From assembly GCF_000189635.1 (NCBI RefSeq), contig NW_002476261.1, positions 62,001-126,000 of the forward strand: a DNA stretch of 64,000 bases. Reading direction: 5' to 3'. The DNA comes from Tetrahymena thermophila SB210 (lineage: Eukaryota; Ciliophora; Oligohymenophorea; Hymenostomatida; Tetrahymenidae). Made by a program: the position numbers and the translations under genes. Shown piece after piece: positions 25,165-36,868 of this stretch. Position 1 is the stretch's first letter. Each line of letters starts with the position of its first letter. The notes under the pieces are model-generated. The model made no database searches. It was not told where the DNA came from and worked only from the letters and a program-made list of their open reading frames with translations.

Positions 25165-27098
25165 ATTCAGAAAGAAAATAATTTTAGATGTATTTAGTTA
25201 AAAGGCAAATTAAATATCAAAGTAATAAGCAGATATTCGTCCCTTCGAATTATAACAGTTTTTTTGGTATATTCTATTGTGCTATTTAAATTTTGCTTGC
25301 TTAAATTGAGAGAAAGTCACAAATAAATAATGAAATTAAGAGATTTGGTGTGTTTTAATTAATCTTATGAATGAAATATTGTTTTGTATTAATCACTAAT
25401 TTTTACTAAAGATTTGTCAGAATTATTAATCTCAAAATATTGTTTGCTCCTAATTTAGTTATTTAATCTTTCTTTTTATTGATTTTTAAATAATAGAAAC
25501 AAATTTCTGTCTTTTTATTCGTTAAATTTATAACAAGTATTTTGTAGCAACTATATTTTTCTTCTGCAAAAGTGTTTGAATATTATAAACAAACATCTTT
25601 GGTAAAGAAAAATAAACATATGAATGAAGATATTCATTCATTGGCTCTTTAAATGAATTTTTCTTAACGTTAAAATTTTATAAAATTCAAAATTGGCGCT
25701 ATTTTATTATTATAATTTATTTTCTTATGAAGGGAGAAATAATAAAAAAAATATTGATCAAATTTATCAGAATTATTTTCCATTTTTTCATTCAATAATT
25801 TTTTAAATATATTTTTTCAAACAAAAATGAAATAAAATATAAATTAAATATTTTAAAAAAGGTCATTCATTTTAAGTCAATTTATTTATTTCGTTTATTA
25901 AATCTAAATTTAATCTTTAGTGATAGAATATTTATAATTTAAATGAAAATAATAGTTGATAAAAGAATATTCTAAATTTTACATTTATGTTTTGAATATA
26001 ACATTTTATAATATATTTCTTTTGTGAGATTAATGACTCAAGAAAATAAACAAACAAATCTCATTTTATTTTAAGGAAATTAAATAAACTTTAGAGTTAG
26101 TTAAATTTAATTAAATATTTTAAAAAGAGAAGTTATATTATAATAAAAATATCATCAAAATTAAATAAAACTTATTATATAATAAATTTAAAATTTAAAA
26201 TGAGATAAATTATAACAATATATTTAAACTTTTATTAGATTTAGACAAAGTTACCTATAATTCTTAATTAAATATATTAAATTTTTGCATCTGAGATTTA
26301 TGCATACTATTGCTATTATTATTTTTAGTAAATTTTATTTTAACATTTTAAATAATTATTTGATTATTTCTTCCATATTTCATATTTAAGATAATTCATT
26401 AATAATAAAAATAGTTTTCAGTTTTTACAATTTTGAAAAATTATAGAATTTTTTAAGTTTTTTGATTTCATGACAATCCTTTCTTGTTTTGTTTTTTACA
26501 TACACTTTCTACTCATAAATTTGAGATGAAAAATATAAAAAACATTTTTTAGGGAATTGTTAATGTTTCTTTATTAAAATTCCTTTATTTATATTGCAAT
26601 TTATATAATCCCTATAAAATAATTTTAATTGTTATTTTTGATGAAAAAAACTTATAGACTAAGAATAAATAAAAACTTTTAAATTCATTACAAAAATAAT
26701 TTAAAAATAAATCTTAATTAAAAAGATTTATTAAAAAAATGTATCTATGAATTAAATTAATTGTCTAATCATTTTTTATCTATCATGCTTTTGTACACTA
26801 ATCCAAATTTAAATCTTTTAGTTAGTTAGAAATAAAAATTAATTTTTTAAATGGTTGAATTTAGGTTTAAGAAAATTAAAAAATTTTCTATTGATAAAAT
26901 AATTAAACTGAAATAATTCAAAATAACATGCTTTAAAGGTTTTAAAGAATCAATGAGTATTGTTTTATGATAAATTAATATATTTTAATTAAAACTAATT
27001 ATAAACAATATTAATATAAAAAATCGTACTAAAAAGCAGAAAATATAATAATTTTAATATAATTTAAGGTTTTTGAAGTATTTATTTATTTAACTATT
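25165..27098. other. Intergenic region, nothing recognised
   Basis: Upstream of the zinc-finger gene and downstream of the coiled-coil gene, both on -. Very AT-rich with homopolymer runs. No conserved motif, RNA gene or repeat array was noticed. Confidence 0.55.
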
Positions 27099-30000
27099 TC
27101 AGTTTTGAAGTTGATTTTTCAATTCTTTTCTTTACTAAATTAAATCCTATTCTTGCATATTCAAATCAGACATTTACATAATCGATTCTTATAAGGAATC
27201 TTTTAATTGCTTATTAATTTCATCTTCTTGTTTAGCTGCTAAGCTTTTTTTACTTAAAAGGACTGTATTTAATTGGTTGATTTTGTTTTTAATAATTTGA
27301 TTGCTTTCTTAAACTTATTTAATTTCTTTGCTTAACTATTCATGTGAATTTATATCTCCCTTTGAATTATTTATTGTAAGCTCTATATTTTGCTATACTT
27401 ACAAGCACTAATCTCTCTTTGTTTAAAGTTACTCTAATTCTTATTATAATTTAGATATTTGTGCTTTTAAGCCATTATGATATTTTAATTTTTATTCTGT
27501 TTGAATAACAAACTCTTCATTTTATGCATTAGAAAAGCTTTTTTCTTGTTCCAATTTTTCTTTTTACTATTTTAATTCTTATTTTAATTTTTTTTAGATC
27601 AATTTTTCTTTCAATAACTCATTTTGATAATCTGAGGAATCTAAATTTTAATCATCTATTTCTTCAAAATCATCGTTTTCTTCAAGAGTATTCTCTAATT
27701 GAATTTTCTTATTTTATATATCTTTTTTAAGCAACTTGTTAGTTTGCTATAAAATCTGTAATTCTTACTAAAGTTTCTCTGTTTAAGGTTTTATAGAAAC
27801 TTATTATTTTTAAGCAAACAAATTTAAAACTTCTTATTTCTTTTTAATATCATTTTCCAAGTTAGTCTTCTCAAAATTATTCAGGCTCACCTTCGATCTT
27901 AACTCCTTTCTCATTTAATTTAACTCTGCTTCAAGTTTTTAGTTTAGCTAATTTTTTTTCTTCTAAAGCTCTTGAATTTAAATTTAATTCTTTGATATTA
28001 TTTAATTGTGTTCTAAGGCCGTTTCTTCTTTTTTAGATTTAATCTAGTTAAGCTGTTGATATAGCTACTCTTTAGCTTTACTTAGTTCACTTTTCTTCTT
28101 AGAGACACGTCTATTAAATTCATCCAAAGTGAGTTCTAAACTCTTTTTTTCTTAATCTAATTTCTCCAAATATTAGTCAATATCTTTTTGTTATTACTCC
28201 ATGCTGTTAATTCCACTTAAAATTCCAGACATTTGATTTATCTACCTAATTTTATTAAATTTTATAAATAAATTATTAAAAATAATAAAAAACCTAATAA
28301 AAATTTAACAAATTAATTCTAAAAAATCTCATTTAAATTTTATATTTTAATTTTAAAAAAATAAGAAAATAAAAATAAAATTGGCTACTCTTGCAGTCTT
28401 TGATTTTCTTGCTTTAAACTTTAAATATCCTACTAAAATTGCTATATTTTTATTTTATGAGGTTCATTAATTTAGAGAGAAGCCAAACGCTAGTTTAATA
28501 ATTTCTGAGTCTAAATGTACTGCATAAAATAAGATTCGTTTTCTTCAAGTATTTAATTAGATATGATTTCATCTTATTCTAATGAATTCTTATTCAAATC
28601 TATTGATTGTTGTTCTGAAAGTTAGTCTTCTTCTTCGTCTTCTAAAATGGATTTATTATTATTTGCTTTGCTATCTGAAAATGTGGAAGAAGAAGGCATC
28701 CCACCTAGCTTTGTTTTATTTTAAATTTCTATTTTTAAATTAACTTCATCCTTAGAGTTATTCAATTTATCTAATACAGATACTTCTCCTTTGCTTAATC
28801 TAGCACTACTTTTTAGAGCTGATTAGAGGTTCTTTTCTGTTAAAAGCTAACTGTTTCTTACTTATTTGGCAGCTTTTGATTTAATAGAATATGTGCTATT
28901 TTCGCATGCCTGAATTTCTTGCAAGACTTATAAATATTCTTTAATTTATGAATTCAAATAATTTTTTGTCTCTAATAGTGATAGCTTAACTGAATCAAAC
29001 TCTTTTTATTCTTTCTATGATTTTAGAGCTAAATTAAGTTGTTAATTTTTATAATCTCTTAGCTTAGTGCTTAAATCAATGATTTCTAGATCTTTGTTGC
29101 ATATTTCTATATTTAAATCCTCAATATTCTTTCTAAGTTCATCTAATTCTTAATGGCTTTCAATTAACTATAAAGTTTTCTTTTGCTAACTAAAAAATTA
29201 CTATTATTATTAGCTTTTTTCTGCTACACTTTTGGTCGACTAAGGAAATTAAAAGGCACTTTTACTTAAATTTAAAGGACTCTTTTAGCTACTTATTGAT
29301 TTGGAAAATTCTTCATTCAAAGCTAAATATCCTTTTGGTGACTTATAATTGATTGGTGATTCTTAGAAACTTTGTATTGTTTATTCGGGGCTCAGAGAAT
29401 TTGTTGGTTAAAGATTAATTATTTTCTTAGAAAGAGCAAAATTATCAGAATTATCTGAATCTTTAGAACTCTATCTAATCCCTCTTTCATTAAAATCTTC
29501 ATTTTATAAATACCTCTACTTTTCTTAGATAAATTGATACTACCGTTCAGGGCTACTCTTGGAAAGTAATTAAAGGACTCTAAGCTATTTGTTCTGCTAT
29601 CTTGTTTCTTCAGAATCGTCTCTTAATTACTAAGTTTATTAAATTTTATTCAACTCCATCAATGTCTACTCATCTCTTGATGAATTAGTATTATATCTCC
29701 TACCTAATTATTCTTTCCTCTTTTGATTTTATTATGCATATGACTGTTATTCATAGCTTTATCTCATCTGAGAAAAAGGAGAAATTTATAATTATTTGAT
29801 TATCTACAAAGAGGATGGAGCCATCTAAACATTTTATCCCTAGTTTCTTTATTCATTACTTTATTTACTATTTAATTCTTTATATGGAAGATCAATTCTC
29901 TCTTTTTGCAGTTAATTTTCTGAAATTTTAGATTCTTTGTTTTATTAAATTAATTAATCTATTTCTTCAAAGCCATGAAGAAAGAAATTTTATTTGCTTT

Positions 30001-30874
30001 AACTTGCCTTAGAAAAGAACTCTTAACTTTCTTGTAAGATGTCATTAGTTTTTGATGGAAATAAATCTTCTTTGTTATTATTTTAATCCGCATATTATTA
30101 AATTTAATCACCTCCAATCATCAATTCTGGGTTATCAGAAAGAAATCTATTATTATTGTAACCCATCTATTTCTGACTAAATGATGCTGAATTTTGTAAA
30201 TATTAAGAACTTTTTTAGCTATTACCAACGCTATTTTGCTAAAAAGCATTTTATTGTTGCTGTTGTTATTGCTATTAATTAAATGAATAATTATCTTTCT
30301 CTTCATTTATTTTTATTCCTGTTTATAATTGATTATTTGATTGAATACTAAATTTATCTCCTTGTTCAAATTTGCTAATTTATATATTTTGTTGAGACTA
30401 ATTTTAACTACTTTAAGCTAGTTAGTTTTAAGGTTCTTCTTACTTATTGCTTTGAAGCAAATTATTTTATTAATCAACATCTTAGACTACGATTTCTCTT
30501 AAAAAATGAGGTACTTTTTGCTTTTCTAAAGTAGGACTTTGTTAGCATTAAATATTCCTAATCGCTGAAATGAGGCTTTCCATAGGCATTTCAAGTATTT
30601 GAGACAATTCATTAAATTCCTTTTGAACCTATTCATTGAGCTTTATCTTTTAAGAGTAATAATTATCTAAAATATTTTTATATTTAAATTGCAGTTAGTC
30701 TCTCATTAGCTGTAATTATTGTTATTTTTATAAGTCCATTTAACTATCATATTCTTAAGCTTAATTGCTTTCCATTATATTCTACTAAAAGGTATTTTGT
30801 TTTTATTGGTTATTTTGCACATTTCTACCTCTTTAATCGTTTGATAACTATCTATTTTAATCTGGCCTAATCAT
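27099..30874 (-). CDS. Large Q-rich coiled-coil protein, 1210 aa
   Basis: Two exons, 30874-28389 and 28245-27099, joined by a 143-nt GT..AG intron with matching phase, total 1211 codons. The start MIRPDQNRQLSNDQ follows an in-frame TGA, so it is the first possible Met of this frame. The first 550 or so residues are low-complexity Q/N/S-rich with scattered basic patches (SPFSQMRQSYEQQSYAQQNQ) and repeated S/P-K phosphosite-like sequences (ESPINYKSPKGYL, SQKSPLNLSKS). The remainder is long heptad-like coiled coil (LDELRKNIEDLNIEICNKDL; KDIDQYLEKLDQEKKSLELT), broken by a short acidic linker (ILEDEEEDQLSEQ). It ends KELKNQLQN. No catalytic motif or family was recognised. Coiled-coil proteins like this are often cytoskeletal or basal-body proteins, but nothing here proves that. 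Confidence 0.87.
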
Positions 30875-32441
30875 TACAAATTCAAATTAATTCCAAATAA
30901 TGATTCAAAAGAATTATTGTTGCCAACACAATTATTTATGTATTTGATTGCTTTTTATAATTGTCTTCCTATAATTTTAAGTTAAACTTATTACGATTCT
31001 TAAAACTAATGCTTTATCTCTCTCCCTCCTACTTCAAGCTGTTAAACCTACCTTTTCTAAATTATAAAAGATCTCTATAGCTATAAATTTACTAAAAAAA
31101 ATCTATTGAATGAAATATTAATTTTTCTTTTTATTATTTAATCCAATATGCAAAAAAATTAACAAATTAATGAACAACATAATCCAATGAAAAAATTGAT
31201 TACTCACTCAAATAAAGGTGAAATGAACTTAAAATTTTGGCAAAATACCTTTAATATATTGAAATATTTATAATTTTGAGAATAGTTCAAGATAATATTT
31301 TTTTTTAGAGTAAATTGGTCTAATGTTTACATTTATCACTTAAATATTTATATGGAAAATCAGAAACTATACTGAAAAAAATTGAAAATATTCATAATAG
31401 TAAATCTTACAACACCAATAAATATTTATTCATTAGTTTTGAAAAAATAAAAAATAAAATTATGTTCATCAATTTAATTTTAAAATTAGCACATTTTAAA
31501 TACATAAAAATCAGGTTTTAATAATTAATTAATTAATTAATTAATTAAATATATCTTAATTAGAAGTAATATTTAATAATAAATAATAGTAAAAAGGTAT
31601 TTTGTAAATATCATTTTTTTAAATGAAAATTATTTCATTTGAGATTTTCAATTAAAATTAATAGTTATTTTTATAAAAATTTAGGTTAAAATTTTTAAAC
31701 TCTATCATAAATATCAATAAGTTAAAAACTAAAAGTTAATATTTAAATTAAAATACTTAATCAAGTAATTTTAAGTAAAATAGCTAAAGTATTTTTATCA
31801 AATAACTATACTATGTAAAAATTAATTTCTTTGTTTTTGAAAATTATTAAAAATAAAATAATAAATGAGCAAAAATAATTATAAAAAGAAAATAAAATTG
31901 TTTTTTTTAAATAAATAAATGAATTTATGAAAATGAAATTGATATTTTTCTCTTGTTTATGTTTTTGAAAATTAATTTATATTTTTATAATAATTATTTT
32001 TTAGATAGATTATCATTTCTTTTCTATTTTTAAAAAAAAGCTAAATTAAAGTGATAAGAATAAAAAATAAAATTAGAATTTTTTCAATTTCTAAATTTTA
32101 AAATCATGTTCAAAAATAATTTAATCAATAAATAAAAATATATCTTATTTGTCTAAATATTTGCTTATCTGTTTAAGAAATTTAAATGAAAATTCTTTCC
32201 TTTTTAATATATTTAAGAAATAAAAAATATATTTTAGAATGTTTAAAAAAAACAAATAAATAATTTGATTTTAACTTTTTTCTTTTCAAAAAAATATTTT
32301 TGTATTTTAATTTATAAAATAAATAATTGAAAATTTTAGTTTAATTAATTGTTTGTTTTTTAAGTAAAAAAATAAAATTATTGTTAAGCTATTTTCTTGT
32401 TATTAAAAGTAATATTTAAAAAAGAAGAGCTATTCTTGAAA

Positions 32442-34571
32442 ATGAGAAATAGTTGCTTTCTTGCTCCTTATAAAAAATAATAGTTTGGAGGAAAAAATAT
32501 TAAGAATGAAGTTTACAAAATTAATTACAAAAACAGAATAAAAGTTGGAAGAATAAATTTAGATTTATTAATGTGAAAATCTTTTTGTAAATTTGTAAAT
32601 AAATACGAACATAGAGAAGATAAAAATTTTGGGTTAATTGATTAATAAATTAAACTTTTAAACAGTTTAGTTAAATTTTGTAATTTAAATAAGCATAATG
32701 TTCGCTTTCTTAAATGCAAAGCAAATTTATTTTATCTCTTAAATTATTTTTGGAATATTGGTCTATTTTTCAAGCATTTTGGTTTATTATTTTTGATGAG
32801 AAAATGTTAATTATTTATTGAAATGTTTTAAATTTTTGCTTTTAAACATAAATGATGAATTATCTTTAATTATTTTGAATTATAGACTGTAAAAGATTAT
32901 AAAATATGATGTGGCGATTAAGATCGAGTAAGTATCAGACAAATAATTTAAAAATATTGATTAATCTTATTAGAAGTGTGTATTTTAAGGTTATGAAGAG
33001 TAGTTTCATTAATTATTAAATTGTAAGGGGTATTTGAAATTAGAAAAAAATTTAAATACATTAATCTAATCAAATTTGTTTGATATTAAAGTTACAGAAA
33101 ACTTAGAAATTGAAAGATACTCAAGATGTATAAATAATTTTTTGATTACAACAGTTTTTCAAACTATTAATTTTTCCCTGATAAGAAAAAGATGCGAAAA
33201 GGAAGAGCTTATTCATTTGGAATTCTTATGGTAATATTTTTGAGTTTTGAGAGAAGAAAACAAATACTTTGGCAAATGAGTGTAATATATTTTAAAAATA
33301 AGAAAACAAAATAAAAGAAATATTTATCCTTTAGATGGAAAAGGAGAAAATCTTTAAACCAAACATACAAACATGTAATTTATTTGATTAATATCTAAAA
33401 TTTAATTAAAAGCCACAATAAAGAACATCAAAAGAAACTTACTTTTTTAACATTTAATTTACTGAGTGGAAAAAAAAAATATTACAATCAATTATTATAT
33501 TTTTCTATATAAAGAATTTTTGTGATTTAATTACAAAAAGTTTTTTTTTATTTTTGTTAAATTTTTGTAGCCAAAAAAAATAATTTTTAAAAAGAAATAA
33601 TTAAAGTTTCATTTTTTACATTTTACAAAAAGAATATAAATATCTTAATTTATGCGTAGCTTAAATAAATATTTGAGGTAAAAGCAAATGGATTGCTGTA
33701 TAGACTATATTTAATTATTATATAAATATTAATATCAAGCATATCTTGAATAATCAAATAAGATTATCTAATACTTGTAAGCGATAGGTATTTTTAATTA
33801 AAATATGGTAACTAACACTTAACATTAATTATAATTGATCTATTAAAAATTAAATTCGAGCAAGGGTAAATATATAAATATTTTTCTTTACTACCTTAAT
33901 ATTTTAATTTTATATGAAGCAGTAAGCTTTCAAGAGTATTTTTTCCACAAAAAAGAATGATGATAATTTAATCAAAGTCTATAAAGTTTTAAATCTAAGT
34001 GTAGACTAGAAAAGCTATTAATTGCAAGAATCTTCACTGAAATTAAAAAATGATGTGATCATTTTCTTTATAATAATTTGGAGTGTAAAGTTATATACAA
34101 TTAATTAAATAAATCACACAGATATAAAAATTAAACAGATATCAATAATAACATTTTTTTCCATCATATTAAAGTTGATATTAAAATTTACCACAACTTT
34201 TGCAATAAAATCTGTAATTTATAACTAATTATTTTTTTAATTAACTTTTTCTATAGATTATTAAACGTGTATTATCTATTTAGTAATAAAGTAATTTAAC
34301 TTACAACATTATTGGATAAGATCCTTGTTTTACAAAAAAATGAATACATATGCAATAACTTATTGTTAAAAAATAGAAAAATATTCCATTATTATCATTT
34401 AATAAGGAATCTACTGTTTAAAAAAAAATATTTATTGAGCTGAAATTTGATATTTCGACTAAAAAAATTCAGAAAGAACGTTTATCCATCAAAATTTTCC
34501 ACAAAGATTTTTAAAAATTGAGAAGTGAGCTGTCAAATTATTTGGATTAATAAATACTATTAATTAATTGA
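32442..34571 (+). pseudogene. Possible decayed or unresolved host gene
   Basis: Several TGA-free segments on + read like protein. 32442-32576 is MRNSCFLAPYKKQQFGGKN and onward. 32800-33243 (147 codons, no start Met) contains KYDVAIKIEQVSDKQ, similar to a kinase VAIK strand, then GYEEQFHQLLNCKGYLKLEK. 33652-33960 is 102 codons (MRSLNKYLRQKQMDCCIDYI, helical and vaguely TPR-like). 33914-34438 overlaps it in another frame and continues sensibly after the first frame stops, which would fit a frameshift. 34350-34571 is 73 codons. No complete gene model joins them, and no orthologue is recognised. TGA is rare in DNA this AT-rich, so frames of this length also occur by chance. The patch near 32905-32940 is less AT-rich than its surroundings. 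Confidence 0.25.
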
Positions 34572-35276
34572 TTATTAAAGCTAAAAAGTCTTTTGATTTA
34601 ATTGTGATTTCAACAAGCATGAAAATTATCTGCTTAGTTTTATTACTCACTATTATTTAAATTCATATGATTTCTACTTTTAGTAATTTATGATCTCAAT
34701 GTTATTTTTAAAAACACAAATAAATAGTTGACTAAAATTATGTAATCGTAATAATTTAGGTGATTTTTGAAATGTAAAATAAGAAAGAAAAAAGAAAAAT
34801 ATAAATAAATAATTTTACAGTGAGAAGGAATAAAGAAAGTACAGATAGTTAGTTATTAATAAATAAATAGATATATTTGTTTGGTTTTTGTTTTTTTTAA
34901 AAATTTAAAACTATATTAATTTTTATTACTTATATTTATATTAATTATAACAATTTTTTATTGTTTTTTGTTATTTAGATAACAAAATCAATGACTTATA
35001 TGTATGAGCTCCTTTCAAAAATTTGTTTGGCTTCCTGAATTTTTGGAAAATAAAGTTAGCTAGTTTTTTTTCACTTAGAAAAAGCTAGAAATCTTTTAAA
35101 ATTCAATTAAATTGAAAGGCTTTAGTTACTATGTTAATTAATTGTATTTAAAATATTAGCTAGTAAATTTTTCACTCACACAAATTACAAATGATGTGTA
35201 AATAAGTTTTTGAGTTAGTAAGTGCTATTTTGTTTATCAAATTAATTTTATTAGAAAAGAGCTCAAGTGATCAATA

Positions 35277-35621
35277 ATGAAACTTAACAAACTCTAGATT
35301 GAAAAGTCACCTCTAAAGCATTAAGTATGTAATTTTATTATAATTTAGTATGAAAAAATATTATTAATGATTTTATCACTATTTATTCTTATAAATTTAT
35401 ATATTTTAATCAGAAAGGATTGGGATGTTACAACCTAAAATTTTTTTATTTGTTTGTTATTATATTTGTTTATTGTTCAGACTTATATTTATTTATTACT
35501 TGAATATCAAATAAATTTGTTTTAAATTCATTTCTTTTTCTCTTTTTCTATCAATTATAGAAGCGAAACATTAAGAATAGAAAAAGAATAGGAAAATCTA
35601 TTTATTTAGTTAGCTAATTGA
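35277..35621 (+). other. Candidate 114-codon membrane-protein ORF
   Basis: ATG at 35277 to TGA at 35619-35621 with no interruption. The peptide has two hydrophobic segments (LLMILSLFILINLYILI and FFICLLLYLFIVQTYIYLLL) split by RKDWDVTTQ, and ends in a charged helix (SETLRIEKEQENLFIQLAN). No family is recognised. T-rich spacer translates to hydrophobic residues, so this may be chance. Confidence 0.2.
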
Positions 35622-36298
35622 GTTTAGGAAAATTTACAAATTGTTTATTCAAACAGCCTGCCTTTTACTTTTTAAAAATGTATAATTATTCAGCGTTTAA
35701 GCAAGTTAGATAAACTAAACCATTTTCAGAAAAGTTTATAATGTTGATAATAATTGACTTTACTTCATTTATCAAATAATAAATAAATAAATAAATTAAT
35801 TAATTAGTAGTTAAAATTTAAGAATTCGAAAACAATAAACTAAGCTTAAACACTGTTTTTTTCTAATCTGACTAATCTTTTATCGATACTCTTGTAAATG
35901 AAAGCAATTTTATGGTAAATATTCAATCTAGCAAAAGTTTCTATTTAAATTAGAGAAAGTATTTCATAGAAAACTAATTAATATTAATCAACCAAATGCT
36001 TAAAATTACTATGCAAATATGCAAAGATATTTTTCTTTGATTAAAATTTTGGGAAACGAGGAATCTAGATTTATTTAATTAAAAGTCTCTAGAAAACATT
36101 CAAGTTTTAGTCTTATATTTGTAAATTAGCTAATCAATATAATTGAACGATAAAGGATATTCCTAATTTTTTTTTTCTCCAGAGTAATCAAATATCTAAA
36201 ATTTTCTTACTAAAATTCATGAATTATTTACAGGATCTTTCATAACTATTTAGTAAATTATTTTTTAATACCACTAAAACGGCTTCAATAATTATCGT

Positions 36299-36868
36299 TC
36301 AATGTAAAGATTAAGAAGTTGTTAGGACTGGGACAAGATCTTGAATGGTTTTCACCTAATTTGTTTGATTCTCAGAAGCAAGTGGAATCTAATCTGCTAT
36401 TTTGACAAAAGGAGAGAACTGTTCCTTACAGATGTTGAGTTCTTCAATAAGTTCGGTATTTGCATTAGAGTAGAGCTCCTTTTAAGAGCATTTCTTGATT
36501 AAAACTTCTAATTTTTATGAAATGTCTTTGATGTTTTTTGAAAAATCAATTAATTCATTTGGTTAGATAAGATTTCTGTAGTAGCATTCACTAAAAAGTT
36601 TATCTATAGTCAGACTTTTATATTACTTATAGTGCTCCATTCTTGAAAGAAGCTGCTCTTTTAATATATCAATCTAAAATTTTATAGCTTTGAATTATCC
36701 TAGCCATTAATTAATCAAGTTATTCTGCTCTTTTTTTTAACTTATTAGCTGTTTTTAGCTTTTAATTTTATACTTAAACTGCTTTTTTGATACCTCCCTT
36801 TGAGATTGAGATTCTGATGTAGAAGGTTATGATGTTGTTTGACAGTGATTTGCAATACAGCCTCCCAT
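36299..36868 (-). CDS. Small protein with predicted N-myristoylation signal, unknown function
   Basis: An uninterrupted 189-codon frame from ATG at 36868 to TGA at 36299. It begins MGGCIANHCQTTSQPSTSES: Gly2 with Cys4 is a classic dual myristoyl/palmitoyl membrane anchor, though myristoylation is a prediction from sequence only. A basic stretch (KKQFKYKIKSQKQ) follows, then a mostly helical body (IDILKEQLLSRMEHYKQYKS, NELIDFSKNIKDISQKLEVL). The end is KTIQDLVPVLTTSQSLH. Composition and codon use are richer than the flanking spacer, so the gene is credible. No homologous family is recognised. Confidence 0.75.

Larger units (their letters stand above)
30875..36298. other. Gene-poor block with coding-like traces
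   Basis: The longest gap between convincing genes. Most is A/T-rich spacer, including an aattaattaattaatt tract at about 31521-31548. Two stretches with coding-like traces are listed separately (32442-34571 and 35277-35621). The left end should hold the promoter of the coiled-coil gene. The short frame at 34619 (MKIICLVLLLTIIQIHMIS) looks signal-peptide-like but is only 24 codons. Confidence 0.5.
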
